Assembly: GCF_000423925.1 (NCBI RefSeq)
Contig: NZ_AUIX01000003.1
Coordinates: 62,001-126,000, forward strand
Reading direction: 5' to 3'
Origin: Butyrivibrio sp. VCD2006
Lineage (GTDB): Bacteria > Bacillota > Clostridia > Lachnospirales > Lachnospiraceae
Length of the DNA stretch: 64,000 nt
The translations under genes were made by a program, and so were the position numbers. The notes beneath the pieces were generated by a model. That model was given only the letters and a program-made list of their open reading frames with translations. It had not been told where the DNA came from and did no database searches. Numbering within the stretch: position 1 is the first letter of the stretch; each line of letters opens with the position of its first letter. Shown in pieces: positions 16,257-26,169 of the stretch.

Positions 16257-17903
16257 TCAATATCTGGCTATCTGTTTTTCAACCATGCGTACAAATTCTG
16301 TGTTGGTGCGTGTTTTTGCGAACATGTTGATACACTGGTCAACTGCTTCGTCTGCCTTCATGCCGTTAAAGCCCTTTCTGAGTGCGTTAACTGCGGCAAG
16401 CTCATCACGCTTAAGAAGAAGATCTTCTCTTCTGGTACTGGACTTAGGAATATTGATTGCAGGGAATATTCTTTTCTCCTGCATCTTTCTGTCAAGAACC
16501 ATTTCCATGTTACCTGTACCCTTGAATTCCTCGTAGATAACATCATCCATCTTGGAGCCTGTCTCAACAAGTGCAGTTGCGAGAATCGTAAGACTTCCGC
16601 CCTGTCTCATTTTTCTTGCAGCACCAAAGAATCTCTTCGGCATATGAAGTGCTGCGGGGTCAAGACCACCTGAAAGTGTTCTTCCTGACGGAGGAACAAC
16701 TATGTTATATGCTCTTGTAAGTCTTGTGATTGAATCAAGGAGTATCATAACGTCTTTGTTGTGCTCAACAAGGCGCTTAGCTCTTTCAATTACCATTTCT
16801 GATACTCTTTTATGATGCTCAGGAAGTTCATCAAATGTTGAATAGATTACTTCTGCGTTAGGTCCTTCAATACTCTCCTTGATATCTGTTACTTCCTCAG
16901 GTCTCTCGTCGATAAGAAGAACTATAAGGTGTATATCAGGATTATTCCTTCTTACTGAAAGTGCCACATCTTTGAGAAGTGTTGTCTTACCTGCCTTAGG
17001 CGGTGATACGATCATACCACGCTGACCTTTTCCTATAGGTGAGATAAGATCCATGATTCTCATGGAAATAGGGCATCCGGGATGCTCTAAGACAATCTGC
17101 TCTTCAGGGAAAATGGGAGTCATCTGCTCAAAATTCCATCTGCCCATAGCAACTTCCGGTTTGTATCCATTTATAGAATTAAGCTGAAGCAAAGCTCCAA
17201 ACTTATCGTTTTCTTTCTTCTGTCTTGCTATTCCTTTAAGAATATCTCCGGTCTTAAGGTTATATTTTCTGATCATTCCGGGAGCGACATATACATCATT
17301 CTCACCGGGAAGATAGTTTTCGCAACGGATAAAACCAAATCCATCCTGCATAACCTCAAGAATACCGTCAGCCTCAATTCCGTTTGCAATTTCAGCTTCA
17401 TCGGCAGGTGTTTCCTTCTTTGCATAGGAATCCTGACCATCTGAACTACTCTTCTGTTCCTGCTGCTTATTCTCTATGGTTTTATTATCTGAAACAGGCT
17501 TTCCTGCAGGCTTATTATCAGCCTGTGGCTTACCAGAAGGTTTACCTTCCGTCTGTGCCTTTGCAGTAGGCTTATTTTCAGCTGGTGACTTTCCGGAAGG
17601 CTTGTTCTCGGAATTACTTTGACTCTTGTCGTTTATAATAACCTTCTTTTTAAGCACCTTCTTTACGGGTGCTTTCTCAGCATCCGATGAAGTCTTTACT
17701 GCCTTCTTTTCAGGCTCTTCCTTCTCAGAATCTGTCTTATCACTTGCCTTACTTTTAGCCTCCTCTGCCTGCTGCTTTTCATAGAGCTCTAAAAGTGCAT
17801 CAATAAGATCTGACTTTTTCATAGTAGTAACGCTCTTAATGCCATTACGCTTTGCGAGGTCACGCAGTGAAGCCAGTGTGAGTGTTTCTAATTTTTCTCT
17901 CAA
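16257..17903 (-). CDS. rho: Transcription termination factor Rho
   Basis: Hexameric RNA-dependent ATPase that ends transcription. The 548-residue protein has an N-terminal Rho_N/SAP-like helical domain (1-45), a long disordered Lys/Pro/Asn/Ser-rich insert (about 46-170), the OB-fold RNA-binding domain with [13 protein letters not shown] (188-200), and the ATPase core with [12 protein letters not shown] (300-311) and [12 protein letters not shown]. The insert holds a ten-residue repeat with Lys-Pro at 101, 111, 121 and 131. The start is TTG at 17903, with GAAAGGAA upstream at proper spacing; no ATG lies near it. It is a single gene with its own terminator. A weak start codon on an autoregulated gene is plausible, but control was not read directly. 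Confidence 0.96.
   Translation of the reverse strand: MREKLETLTLASLRDLAKRNGIKSVTTMKKSDLIDALLELYEKQQAEEAKSKASDKTDSEKEEPEKKAVKTSSDAEKAPVKKVLKKKVIINDKSQSNSENKPSGKSPAENKPTAKAQTEGKPSGKPQADNKPAGKPVSDNKTIENKQQEQKSSSDGQDSYAKKETPADEAEIANGIEADGILEVMQDGFGFIRCENYLPGENDVYVAPGMIRKYNLKTGDILKGIARQKKENDKFGALLQLNSINGYKPEVAMGRWNFEQMTPIFPEEQIVLEHPGCPISMRIMDLISPIGKGQRGMIVSPPKAGKTTLLKDVALSVRRNNPDIHLIVLLIDERPEEVTDIKESIEGPNAEVIYSTFDELPEHHKRVSEMVIERAKRLVEHNKDVMILLDSITRLTRAYNIVVPPSGRTLSGGLDPAALHMPKRFFGAARKMRQGGSLTILATALVETGSKMDDVIYEEFKGTGNMEMVLDRKMQEKRIFPAINIPKSSTRREDLLLKRDELAAVNALRKGFNGMKADEAVDQCINMFAKTRTNTEFVRMVEKQIARY
17478..17609 (-). repeat. 30-bp in-frame tandem repeat in rho
   Basis: Encodes residues 99-142 of Rho as a ten-residue period (pattern E/D-N/G-K-P-x-G/A-K-x-x-x), four clear copies and a degenerate fifth. 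The copies differ at synonymous and non-synonymous positions, so the array is not brand new. Confidence 0.75.
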
Positions 17904-18095
17904 AATATATTCCTTTCTACAAAATAAATTAAATTAAGTTATGTAAAATACAATTGGAAAAGTAATCGAAAACTTATTAAACCTAAGTCTGATTGTCGAT
18001 AAGCTAATGCTTCAAGATTAAACTACCTTCGACTAATGTTCACATTACATCATAAAAGAATAAATATCAATAGAATTTTTTTTAAGAATTTATTA

Positions 18096-18128
18096 AATAT
18101 AAGGGGAATTTAAGATTCCCCTTATATT
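18096..18128 (-). terminator. Intrinsic terminator of the stomatin-NfeD operon
   Basis: A perfect 14-bp inverted repeat (18096-18109 with 18115-18128, AAGGGGAAT core) with a five-base loop, 15 bp after the stop codon of the SPFH gene. Its AT-rich outer part replaces a classical T-tract. Confidence 0.8.
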
Positions 18129-18142
18129 ATCAGTTTTACAAC

Positions 18143-19054
18143 TTACTTGGAAACAATTTCCTTTAATGACTCTGCAAGACCTGCAACCCCTGCAATATTA
18201 CTGGGAACAATGATCTTTGTTGCCTGTCCGTTAGCAGCCTTTTCAAATGCTTCAAGGCTCTTGATAGTAAGAACAGATTCATCTGCACCTGCTTCCTTAA
18301 GCATTGCAATACCATCAGCATTAGCCTTCTGGACACTTCTTATAGCCTCTGCTCTACCTTCAGCCTCTCTTATCTGTTTTTCCTTTTCAGCTTCTGCCTT
18401 AAGGATTGTTGCCTGCTTGTCAGCTTCTGCCTGAAGAATTTTACTCTGCTTCTCACCTTCTGCAACTGTGATAGCTGACTGCTTCTCACCTTCTGCAAAG
18501 AGAATCTTCTCTCTCTTTTCACGCTCAGCCTTCATCTGTTTCTCCATGGCGTCACGAATCTGCTCCGGAGGATTGATGTTCTTAAGCTCAACTCTTGTGA
18601 TCTTGATTCCCCAGGGATCAGTTGCTATATCAAGAGCATCCTGCATCTGTGCGTTAATCTGATCACGACTTGTGAGAGTCTCATCAAGTGTAAGTGAACC
18701 GATAACATTACGAAGTGTTGTTGCTGTAAGATTCTCAATTGCTCCGATCGGATTTCTCACGCCATAAGCATAAGCCTTAGGATCAGATATTCTGAAGAAA
18801 ACAATTGAATCAATCTGCATTGTTACGTTATCCTGCGTAATTACAGGCTGAGGCGGGAAATCACAATACTGTTCCTTAAGGTCAACCTTTCTGGCGATTC
18901 TGTCAATAAACGGAACCATAAAGTGCAGACCAACATCCCATGTCTCTTTGTACGCGCCAAGACGTTCAACAATGAATGAATGTGCCTGTGGAACGATTTT
19001 GATGTTAAGTGCAATAAGAATCAGAATTAGAACAATAGCGACGAAAATATACAT
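18143..19054 (-). CDS. SPFH/Band 7 (stomatin-like) membrane protein
   Basis: Membrane-scaffold protein of the SPFH/stomatin group (QmcA/YbbK-like). Residues 1-19 are a membrane anchor. The SPFH domain follows (IVPQAHSFIVERLGAYKETW onward), then a charged coiled-coil with repeated AEGEKQS/AEAEKQ segments (about 195-245) and a hydrophobic Gly/Ala-rich end. The 303-residue length is typical. It lies 22 bp after an NfeD-like gene in the standard two-gene pairing. Family proteins form membrane microdomains or chaperone complexes around membrane proteases; the substrate here is unknown. Confidence 0.92.
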   Translation of the reverse strand: MYIFVAIVLILILIALNIKIVPQAHSFIVERLGAYKETWDVGLHFMVPFIDRIARKVDLKEQYCDFPPQPVITQDNVTMQIDSIVFFRISDPKAYAYGVRNPIGAIENLTATTLRNVIGSLTLDETLTSRDQINAQMQDALDIATDPWGIKITRVELKNINPPEQIRDAMEKQMKAEREKREKILFAEGEKQSAITVAEGEKQSKILQAEADKQATILKAEAEKEKQIREAEGRAEAIRSVQKANADGIAMLKEAGADESVLTIKSLEAFEKAANGQATKIIVPSNIAGVAGLAESLKEIVSK

Positions 19055-19076
19055 ATCTTCTCCTCCTTCATACCTT

Positions 19077-19526
19077 TTATGCTCTCTTTACGATGAGCTT
19101 ATTTCCCTCAACTCTTTCGATAATAACCGTTTCGCCGGATGTTATGGCAATATCATCAGCACTTCGCGCATTCCAGGTAGTACCATCAAGTACTACAGCG
19201 CCGGTTTCTTTGATGTTATCAATATTCTTACTTACTGTAACCTTACGCCCAACCAGAGCATCAATATTGGTTTTCACTATTTTCCCTGAAAGGAGCTTTA
19301 CCGATATGGGCCTTACCAGTAGCAGCATCAAAATTGATACCAGAATGAAGATCACTATTTGCAGCGGTAGGTTTCCACCGGCCACGGCTACTATAAATGC
19401 AGCCAGTGCACCGATGGCAAACCATATCGTAGAAAGTCCCTGTGTCAGGATTTCAAAAACAGCCATAATTACTGCCAGTATCAGCCAAAAGAACGTAGGC
19501 GACACCCCAAACAACGTATTATACAT
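19077..19526 (-). CDS. NfeD-like membrane protein
   Basis: Small NfeD-family protein with three to four membrane segments (about 8-70) and a C-terminal OB-fold domain (GRKVTVSKNIDN to the end). It pairs with the downstream SPFH gene, the usual partner of NfeD proteins. I use the ATG at 19526 (149 residues), because AGAGG stands eight bases before it. The in-frame GTG three codons upstream overlaps that ribosome site and is unlikely to be the start. It is the short NfeD form without the ClpP-class serine protease domain. Confidence 0.88.
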   Translation of the reverse strand: MYNTLFGVSPTFFWLILAVIMAVFEILTQGLSTIWFAIGALAAFIVAVAGGNLPLQIVIFILVSILMLLLVRPISVKLLSGKIVKTNIDALVGRKVTVSKNIDNIKETGAVVLDGTTWNARSADDIAITSGETVIIERVEGNKLIVKRA

Positions 19527-19566
19527 GCCAGTCACCTCTTCCCCAAATTAAGTAAGCAGACAGTTA

Positions 19567-22143
19567 TCAGCTAATCTCATTTACATAGATCTGAACACGG
19601 CTCTGAATAATATCAGCAACTTCCTTTGCAGACTTCTGTCCGCTGAAATAAGCGGCAGCTTCTTCAGCAATGATATTAGCTACTTCATTATTTGCATTAC
19701 CAACCTGATCAATGCTGTTAATAAAGTCAAGAATCTCATTAACTTCATCATCAGTCATAGGATCAACGATAACCTCCTGATCACCAACGTACCAGGTATC
19801 ATCATACTCAATTTCCTTACCGTCCTCATCAATATAGGTCGGCTTTTTCTTGATTTTCTCAGCAAGCTCATTAACCTTATTCATGTTAACAGGCCATGCA
19901 CCATCAATAGTTTTCTGATACTCATCAGAGAGGAAGAATCTCATAAACTCCCAACAACCGTCCTTAACCTTAGAAGTTGCACTCATTGTGAGCTGAAGGT
20001 TAGGATAAAGGGCTGAACCACTACCATTATCAGACGGGAATCCTACTGCCTTAACAGGCTGACCAAAGGTACCCTTCGCTTCGTAGTTGTAATCTGAGAA
20101 GGTATAAAGATAAAGTCTCTCAGCAAGTGCCATTCCTCTTCTGTAATATGAAGATGTCTCATAGCCATAGTCATCTTCCTCAAGCTCCTCAGGGAACTCA
20201 TTTACAAATTCAAGAAGATGAATAAATGCGTCAGAATCATAGCTGCATGTAAGTGTTGACCAGTCAATATACTGTGAACCTGAAAGACTAAGTGCCATCT
20301 CCAGAACATCATCTCTTGTTAAAGGTCCGAAGATATTCTTATGCTCAATATTCTTCTCCTTTACAAGCTTCTCAAGCTCATCAATTGTCCATGTGTAATC
20401 ATCATCGCCAACATCGCTCTTCGGAGCAACTACAGTCTCAACATAGAAGCTGGGAATCAGCTTATACATCTTACCATCAGTCTTAAATGCTTCCATAACA
20501 TGATCCATGTACTGAATCTTACTAAGCTCGGGATCATTCTTGAAGTAATTAGTCATATCTTCAAACAGGCCCTTGGAAATATAAGAATCTACAGGCATAT
20601 CTGAATCAAGCACAAGAATATCAGGAGCATTTCCTGAAACAATATCTGTATTTAGCTTATTTGCTCCTCCTGACATATCACTGTCGGAGTCAAACTTAGA
20701 ATAATCACTTATTACAACACGATATTCATCATTCTGCTTATTAAACTTGATAATCTGAGCTCTTACATCATAGTCAATGTAGTTACATCCCAAAATGATC
20801 TGCTTTCTTTCGCTTACAGTCTTAGGATCAACCTTTGTAAGATATGTAAGGTTATAGTTCATATCCTCTGTAGGAATCAGAGCCACAAACTCAGTATCAG
20901 AAATCGGTGCAAGCTGAGAAACGCCATAGGTATCGATATCTGAATCAACGAAATTAAGGAGCATCTTTACCTGAGGATCTCCAAGCTTATATGAATAGAT
21001 ACCCTCTGATCCTGATGCAAAGAGATCATTTTTACCTGCTCCTGAATAGAAAGTGTATTCATAGAAAGTTGTATCAACAGCTCCAACCTCAGTCGCTTTA
21101 TCAGACTTTAGATCAAGCTTGTAAAATGTCTGCTCGTTACCATTTACAAATGCTGTAAAGCTGCCGTCACCAAGCTTGTAAACTGAAGCCGAAAAGCCAT
21201 ATTCATCGTCAACATTTTCAAAAGCAATGTCAGACTGCTTTGTACCGTCAGCAGTACTGTATTTATGAATACCCAAGGTATCTGAAACAAGAAGTGTTTC
21301 ATTATCAGCTACAACAAAAGAATTCACGTAATAATATGACTCGGTAGTAGTATCGAGCTCCTGTCTCCATACCTCTGTACCATTATTATCATATTTAGTC
21401 ATATAATACTTATCAGAATCTTCTGAACTACCAAAATCTACCTGAGAAGGCTCTTCTATCGGAAGAGTAACATCTCCCTGACCACCTTCGGCAGGTTCAG
21501 CAACAACCTTCTCTTCAGCCTCTGAGTTTGAGGTCTCAGAACTTGTATCATCAGCCTCTGTGCTTGTCTCTTCAGCATCTTCGTCTACATCTTCTGAAGC
21601 CTCATCTTCAGCTGAGTACTGAATTACATCGCCCTCAACCTCACCATCACCATCACCTTCAAGTTCAATACCACCATCGTCTAATAAGATCTCTGAGGTA
21701 GGTCCATCTACACCCTCAATACCATAGTCACCGAAATAATAACCGGCATACTTGACCTCTAAAGTGTATACAGATCCATCATCAGAAAGCACAGTATTAT
21801 ACAGCGTAAGATTTTCTTTATTAGCAAGCTCAATAGTCTCTAAGTTACTGCCATCCTTATCAAATGTATAAACGCATGTCTTGTTGCTTCCATCGTCATT
21901 TATTACATTTGCGACAGCATAAATTTTATCACCATATGTACCAAGTGATGATATGTTTGAAACATCAACATTTGCTCCCAGATTTATCGGATTATCCTTG
22001 AACACATATGCACTGGCATCATGACTTGCCTGATCTTCAGGAGCCACTTCCTTCTTCTTTCCGCATCCACAGCCAACCATCGTCACAGCCATAACTGCAG
22101 CAAGAGATGCGCTCAGGATTCTCTTTAGATAAATTCTCTTCAT
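19567..22143 (-). CDS. Large solute-binding lipoprotein with N-terminal propeller-like domain
   Basis: Extracellular lipoprotein of 858 residues, about twice the size of a normal sugar-binding protein. The signal peptide ends in MVGC (C25 as the lipidated residue). Residues about 50-410 form repeated strands of the type SLGTYGDKIYAVANV and GTEVWRQELDTTTES, suggesting a beta-propeller, interrupted by a Glu/Ser/Thr-rich acidic linker (about 150-235). From about 430 the protein resembles family 1 solute-binding proteins (APDILVLDSDMPVDSYISKG; VKDGCWEFMRFFLSDEYQKT). ATG at 22143 has AAGGAGG upstream. It closes the cluster with two ABC permeases, a HlyD-like adaptor and a MacB-core protein. The ligand is unknown; it may act as a sensor as well as an importer subunit. 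Confidence 0.85.
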   Translation of the reverse strand: MKRIYLKRILSASLAAVMAVTMVGCGCGKKKEVAPEDQASHDASAYVFKDNPINLGANVDVSNISSLGTYGDKIYAVANVINDDGSNKTCVYTFDKDGSNLETIELANKENLTLYNTVLSDDGSVYTLEVKYAGYYFGDYGIEGVDGPTSEILLDDGGIELEGDGDGEVEGDVIQYSAEDEASEDVDEDAEETSTEADDTSSETSNSEAEEKVVAEPAEGGQGDVTLPIEEPSQVDFGSSEDSDKYYMTKYDNNGTEVWRQELDTTTESYYYVNSFVVADNETLLVSDTLGIHKYSTADGTKQSDIAFENVDDEYGFSASVYKLGDGSFTAFVNGNEQTFYKLDLKSDKATEVGAVDTTFYEYTFYSGAGKNDLFASGSEGIYSYKLGDPQVKMLLNFVDSDIDTYGVSQLAPISDTEFVALIPTEDMNYNLTYLTKVDPKTVSERKQIILGCNYIDYDVRAQIIKFNKQNDEYRVVISDYSKFDSDSDMSGGANKLNTDIVSGNAPDILVLDSDMPVDSYISKGLFEDMTNYFKNDPELSKIQYMDHVMEAFKTDGKMYKLIPSFYVETVVAPKSDVGDDDYTWTIDELEKLVKEKNIEHKNIFGPLTRDDVLEMALSLSGSQYIDWSTLTCSYDSDAFIHLLEFVNEFPEELEEDDYGYETSSYYRRGMALAERLYLYTFSDYNYEAKGTFGQPVKAVGFPSDNGSGSALYPNLQLTMSATSKVKDGCWEFMRFFLSDEYQKTIDGAWPVNMNKVNELAEKIKKKPTYIDEDGKEIEYDDTWYVGDQEVIVDPMTDDEVNEILDFINSIDQVGNANNEVANIIAEEAAAYFSGQKSAKEVADIIQSRVQIYVNEIS

Positions 22144-22185
22144 TAAATATCCTCCTTATTTACGTACAAACCAACTGAATAAACG

Positions 22186-23403
22186 TTAAAAATATTTCCA
22201 TTTTTCGTTATGATATTTCATGTTTGATTCAAGATTGTACTTCCAGTCAGCGGCCTTTTCAACGAGCTGCGAAACGGTCCACTTCCTGTGTCTATAGGCC
22301 TGAATCACAATAATAGCAACCATAATAAAGATTATTATCTGGCATATTATCTGAATCAGAAAAATAACAGCAAGAATGTTTTCATAAGCTCTGGCATTAT
22401 TCTCCCAATATGGGTAAATTACCGGCTTAGTCTGCATTCCCCTGGTATTAAACTTACCAATAAGATCAAGCAGATGCCTGTCTTCAAACCTGGCTGAATT
22501 GTCAACTACCTCAACCTGAGTTGTATTAAGCCCAAGCTTATCGATAACAAAATTTGCAGCATAGTTGTCTACTGTGTTGGGCATAACTACTTCCATACAT
22601 ACAATGCCCTTTGCCTGGGTATCAACATCTGAGGTTCCTGCTTCTGCCTCTTCATCATTCTTTGACGCTACAGTGAACTTACCAAGTGTTCCATCAGTTG
22701 AAAGTACGGAAGCATCAATCTTACCATATGTCGCAAGAGACTCAAAGGACATAAAAATTGTAGGAAAAACCATACCGGATGCCTTGACATATTTTCCGCT
22801 GTCTTTTTTTACAACTCCGGCAATATAATGAGGCACTCCTCCAAGGATGATGCTTTCACCAACTATATCATTTGATCCAAAAAGCTGCCATGCAAGCTCT
22901 TCATCCAATATGACATAGTCCTTCATAACTATATCGCCCGTGAAATAGTTACCACTCATGACCTGCATAGGATGAAATTGGAAAAAGTCTCCGCCAACAC
23001 CAATAGCGACAGCAGTTACAGATTTCAAACCCCTGGTTATTTCAATACTGCCAACACCGCTGAAGCAATAATTCCAGACAGCATTGCCACCCTGGGTACT
23101 TGCATCAGCCTCCTGAAAGCCGTCTGCTATGAGGCCTTTATTTATCTTGTAAGCATACTCACTAACAGTATCGGCATTTACTCCCTGTGCCTCAGAAAAG
23201 AACATGCTGACCTGCCCGCATCTTGTCTCATCTGACCATCTTTTTCCCATCATCTGATCATATTGATGATTCGCAGTGTAATTCCTATATGCATCAAGAC
23301 CCAAAACAATGAGAAAAAGTATCAGTATAACTGAAAAGTATATGATCTGCTTTAAGCGCAGATTTTTGAAAAAATTCGTAATGTTATCTTTTATCTTTAT
23401 CAT
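22186..23403 (-). CDS. MacB periplasmic-core/FtsX-like membrane protein without ATPase
   Basis: 405-residue protein with one membrane segment near the N-terminus (about 18-38), a large extracellular domain, and one further membrane segment (about 335-365). The middle (FFQFHPMQVMSGNYF to VKKDSGKYVKASG) matches the MacB periplasmic-core pattern of ABC efflux systems. A usual MacB/FtsX permease would have four membrane segments and a partner or fused ATPase; this protein has two, and no ATPase gene is nearby. It overlaps the HlyD-like gene by four bases (ATGA), which indicates translational coupling. The function is unknown; an extracellular mechanical or sensing part is possible. Confidence 0.75.
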   Translation of the reverse strand: MIKIKDNITNFFKNLRLKQIIYFSVILILFLIVLGLDAYRNYTANHQYDQMMGKRWSDETRCGQVSMFFSEAQGVNADTVSEYAYKINKGLIADGFQEADASTQGGNAVWNYCFSGVGSIEITRGLKSVTAVAIGVGGDFFQFHPMQVMSGNYFTGDIVMKDYVILDEELAWQLFGSNDIVGESIILGGVPHYIAGVVKKDSGKYVKASGMVFPTIFMSFESLATYGKIDASVLSTDGTLGKFTVASKNDEEAEAGTSDVDTQAKGIVCMEVVMPNTVDNYAANFVIDKLGLNTTQVEVVDNSARFEDRHLLDLIGKFNTRGMQTKPVIYPYWENNARAYENILAVIFLIQIICQIIIFIMVAIIVIQAYRHRKWTVSQLVEKAADWKYNLESNMKYHNEKWKYF

Positions 23404-25121
23404 TGATTATTAGCCAGTCTTACCTGATCACCTGATTTAATGGGGCTTGTTGCCGTTGTGATCACATATTCATCTCCCTCTAAGCTACCGTTAATAGCTG
23501 CTGTTGTATCATCTGAAGCAAGAACTTCAACGTCAACACGCGAAGCTATATATCTGTTACCAAGAGGACTGGACTTAGACTTAACGATAAGGATAAATTT
23601 ACCGTTTGAATCTTCTCTTACTGCTCCTGCAGGAATAGTAAGATCATAATTATCAGACTTCTCACCGATCTGAAGGCTTACAGACTGACCATTTTGCACT
23701 TCCGGACTCTCAATTGAGAATGTAAGAAGCTTCTTTGTGTTGGGGTTCTGCTGGTCAGCAGTAATTGACTTAAGTGTTGCCTTAAAGTCTGTGTAGTACC
23801 ATGCATTCTGAGGCTCTGCAATGTCACCGACCTTAAGCCTCTTAGCCTGATCTATTGTAACTGAAAAGCTTGTCTGCATTCCCTTGCCATCAATCTGGAT
23901 TCTTGCAACCGGATTCTCAGCACTTGTGGTCTCACCGGCCTTCATATAAAGCTCAGCAATAAGACCGTCAACAGGAGCTGTAATTGTAGCTCCAACGGAT
24001 TCCTTTTCAAGCTTTTCAACTGTTTCCTTCTGTTCCTCTATCGCATCTCTCTGCGAATCAAGCTCAATCTCTTTTGAAATTTCAGTAATGAGCTCTGTTT
24101 TATCAGTAGAAGCTCTTTCAAGTTCAAGAGAGGTTTTATTCTTAATATCCTGAAGTGTTGCAGACTGTCTCTGGTAATCACTATCTACCTGACCTGCCTG
24201 AGTAGTGATCTGTGATACGTCTTTAGTACCATTAGCCTGCTCAAGCTGAAGCTGGTTTTTCTCTTCTTCTAACGTTGCAATATATTCTTCAGCAGCAGCT
24301 TTCTGAATTTTTAGCTGTTCCAACTTCTTTTCTGCATTTTTCAGTTTCTTTTTAGCATCTTTATATTCCTGAGAATCTGTACCATAATTCTTCTTTGCAT
24401 TGTCTCTTGCAGTCTCAGCTTTATCTACAGCACTTTCAGCACTAGTAGTATCAATATCTGATTTAGCAGACTCCAAAAGCTGATCAATCTCTGTGATTCT
24501 ATATGTAATCTCAGCTTCTCTGTACTGAGGTGTAGCCTCATCGTAGTTATACTGTGCAGCTGTATATGACTGCGACTGAGAGTGCTCATCAATTGCAGCC
24601 TGTGCCTGCTCATCAGCAAGCTTTGCAGCGTCATATCTGTCAGTAGCAGATTTGAGTTTTGCCTGGAACTGATCCATTGTAAGTGTCTGACCGTTTCTTA
24701 TACGATTAATGGCTTCATTTGAAAGATCTCCAGAAAACAGGGCTGTCTCATAGGTCTGCAGAAGATCATCAAGCTTTTGTCTTGCATCAACAAGCTCTGT
24801 TGATTCCTTATCCTCAAGATAGTAAATTGTATCACCCTTCTTTACCTGTGCTCCAACCTCTACGGCTACGCTCTTAATTACGCGCTCCTGGCTGACCTTA
24901 ACTTCATAAGGATCCTTTGCCTCGACCGTACCTGTTCCTCTGATTACAGGTGAAATTGTTCCATCCTGAATCTGCTGAATAGCAACTTCAGGAAGTGAAT
25001 AATTCATGATTGTGTTGGAGAAAAAAGTAAGTAATAGAAGGATTGCCAAAAAGGCAATTGTAATATCCTTTATTATGTCCTTTCTACTCTTCCTTGGTCT
25101 TTCATTTCTTACTTCAGACAT
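23400..25121 (-). CDS. HlyD/MFP-type adaptor protein
   Basis: Membrane-fusion-type adaptor of 573 residues. A single N-terminal membrane segment (about 17-35) leads to a half-lipoyl motif (TVEAKDPYEVKVSQERVIKS), a long alpha-helical hairpin of coiled coils (about 105-370), the second half-lipoyl (ATITAPVDGLIAELYMKAGE) and beta-barrel domains. Such adaptors normally link efflux pumps to an outer channel. In a monoderm bacterium they extend into the cell wall. It overlaps the MacB-core gene by four bases and follows the sugar-ABC permeases after a 93-bp gap with a hairpin, so it appears to belong to the same transport cluster. Confidence 0.85.
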   Translation of the reverse strand: MSEVRNERPRKSRKDIIKDITIAFLAILLLLTFFSNTIMNYSLPEVAIQQIQDGTISPVIRGTGTVEAKDPYEVKVSQERVIKSVAVEVGAQVKKGDTIYYLEDKESTELVDARQKLDDLLQTYETALFSGDLSNEAINRIRNGQTLTMDQFQAKLKSATDRYDAAKLADEQAQAAIDEHSQSQSYTAAQYNYDEATPQYREAEITYRITEIDQLLESAKSDIDTTSAESAVDKAETARDNAKKNYGTDSQEYKDAKKKLKNAEKKLEQLKIQKAAAEEYIATLEEEKNQLQLEQANGTKDVSQITTQAGQVDSDYQRQSATLQDIKNKTSLELERASTDKTELITEISKEIELDSQRDAIEEQKETVEKLEKESVGATITAPVDGLIAELYMKAGETTSAENPVARIQIDGKGMQTSFSVTIDQAKRLKVGDIAEPQNAWYYTDFKATLKSITADQQNPNTKKLLTFSIESPEVQNGQSVSLQIGEKSDNYDLTIPAGAVREDSNGKFILIVKSKSSPLGNRYIASRVDVEVLASDDTTAAINGSLEGDEYVITTATSPIKSGDQVRLANNQ

Positions 25122-25155
25122 ACCTTTAATTCCTCTTCCCTTAAATCTAATTCGC

Positions 25156-25190
25156 GCCTGCCGTTTTACTCCTTTATATTTAATGCAGGC
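25156..25190. repeat. Hairpin between permease and adaptor genes
   Basis: GCCTGC (25156-25161) and GCAGGC (25185-25190) form a six-bp stem with a 23-base loop. It lies in the 93-bp gap between the MalG-like and HlyD-like genes and might set different expression levels by partial termination or RNA processing. No T-tract follows. Confidence 0.3.
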
Positions 25191-25214
25191 TATAACACAA
25201 AATACAGTGACACT

Positions 25215-26168
25215 CTATCCTTTCAATCCGCCCTGATATGATATACCTTCAATCAGATACTCTTCCCCATATAAGAAAATCAAAAGCGGAGGCACAAGGT
25301 AAATAACCGCAACCGCAAATGCAAGGCTTATCTCACCGGTATTTATCTTAGACAAGAATACCGACAGCGGATGAAGCTCATCATTATTAAGCAAAATAAG
25401 CGGCTGTTCAACCATATTCCAATAATCTATGAATACAAGAATGGCAATGGATATAAGTCCGCTTTTACAAAGCGGCGCGCATATCTGTGTGAATATCTGC
25501 CATTCACTTGCACCATCTATCGATGCAGCTTCCATAACTTCTGAAGGAATTCTTCTTATAAACTTCGTAAGAAGATAAACTGCAAAGGGTGAAAAGAATC
25601 CCGGAAGCCATATAGCCCATCTGGTATCAAGTATTCCCAACCATGAAGTTACAAGATAATTCGGAACCAGTGTTACCTGATAAGGCATCAGCATCATAAT
25701 GATATACAGGAAAAATATTATTTCTCTGACTTTACCTTTGTATCTTGCAAACCCATAGGATGCGAGCATTGCGATAAGTAGCTGCACTGTAAGGATCGGT
25801 ACAACATATATCATACTATTCCAAAACTTCAGCAGATATTCCGGCGATTTAAACAGTACAGTATAGTATTGGTCAAACGTAACTATATCCGGAATAAACT
25901 TAAGGTTTACAGTTTTGGAGATGAATACCTTTCCTCCTGTTTCGGTAGTCTGAAAGACCGCGCCGTAATTGGCACTTATTTCAGATGAACTCATGAAGGA
26001 ATTAGTTATTGTAAGTATTATCGGAAGCAGGAATAATACTGCAAAGATTGCGCATATAATTGTTCCTGCAACAATACCGTATTTATATATCTTTTTCTTT
26101 CTTCGTGCCTTCCGTATGGCTTTTTCATAAAATGCCACTTCACCGGTTGGCAGAGTCAGTCCCGCCAT
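25215..26168 (-). CDS. Carbohydrate ABC transporter permease (MalG type)
   Basis: Inner-membrane permease of a CUT1-type sugar ABC importer, 317 residues with six predicted membrane segments. The EAA loop that contacts the ATPase is visible (EAASIDGASEWQIFTQICAP). The segment LMPYQVTLVPNYLVTSWLGIL is also typical. A large extracellular loop follows the first membrane segment. It starts one base after the MalF-like gene. No ATP-binding gene lies in the cluster, so a shared MsmK/MalK-type ATPase encoded elsewhere is likely. Confidence 0.92.
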   Translation of the reverse strand: MAGLTLPTGEVAFYEKAIRKARRKKKIYKYGIVAGTIICAIFAVLFLLPIILTITNSFMSSSEISANYGAVFQTTETGGKVFISKTVNLKFIPDIVTFDQYYTVLFKSPEYLLKFWNSMIYVVPILTVQLLIAMLASYGFARYKGKVREIIFFLYIIMMLMPYQVTLVPNYLVTSWLGILDTRWAIWLPGFFSPFAVYLLTKFIRRIPSEVMEAASIDGASEWQIFTQICAPLCKSGLISIAILVFIDYWNMVEQPLILLNNDELHPLSVFLSKINTGEISLAFAVAVIYLVPPLLIFLYGEEYLIEGISYQGGLKG

Positions 26169-26169
26169 A

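Noticed and set aside
17478..17609. CRISPR-like array from the regular 30-bp spacing
   Set aside because: The repeats are contiguous, in frame, and encode the Rho linker; no spacers or cas genes occur. No CRISPR array was seen anywhere in the window.
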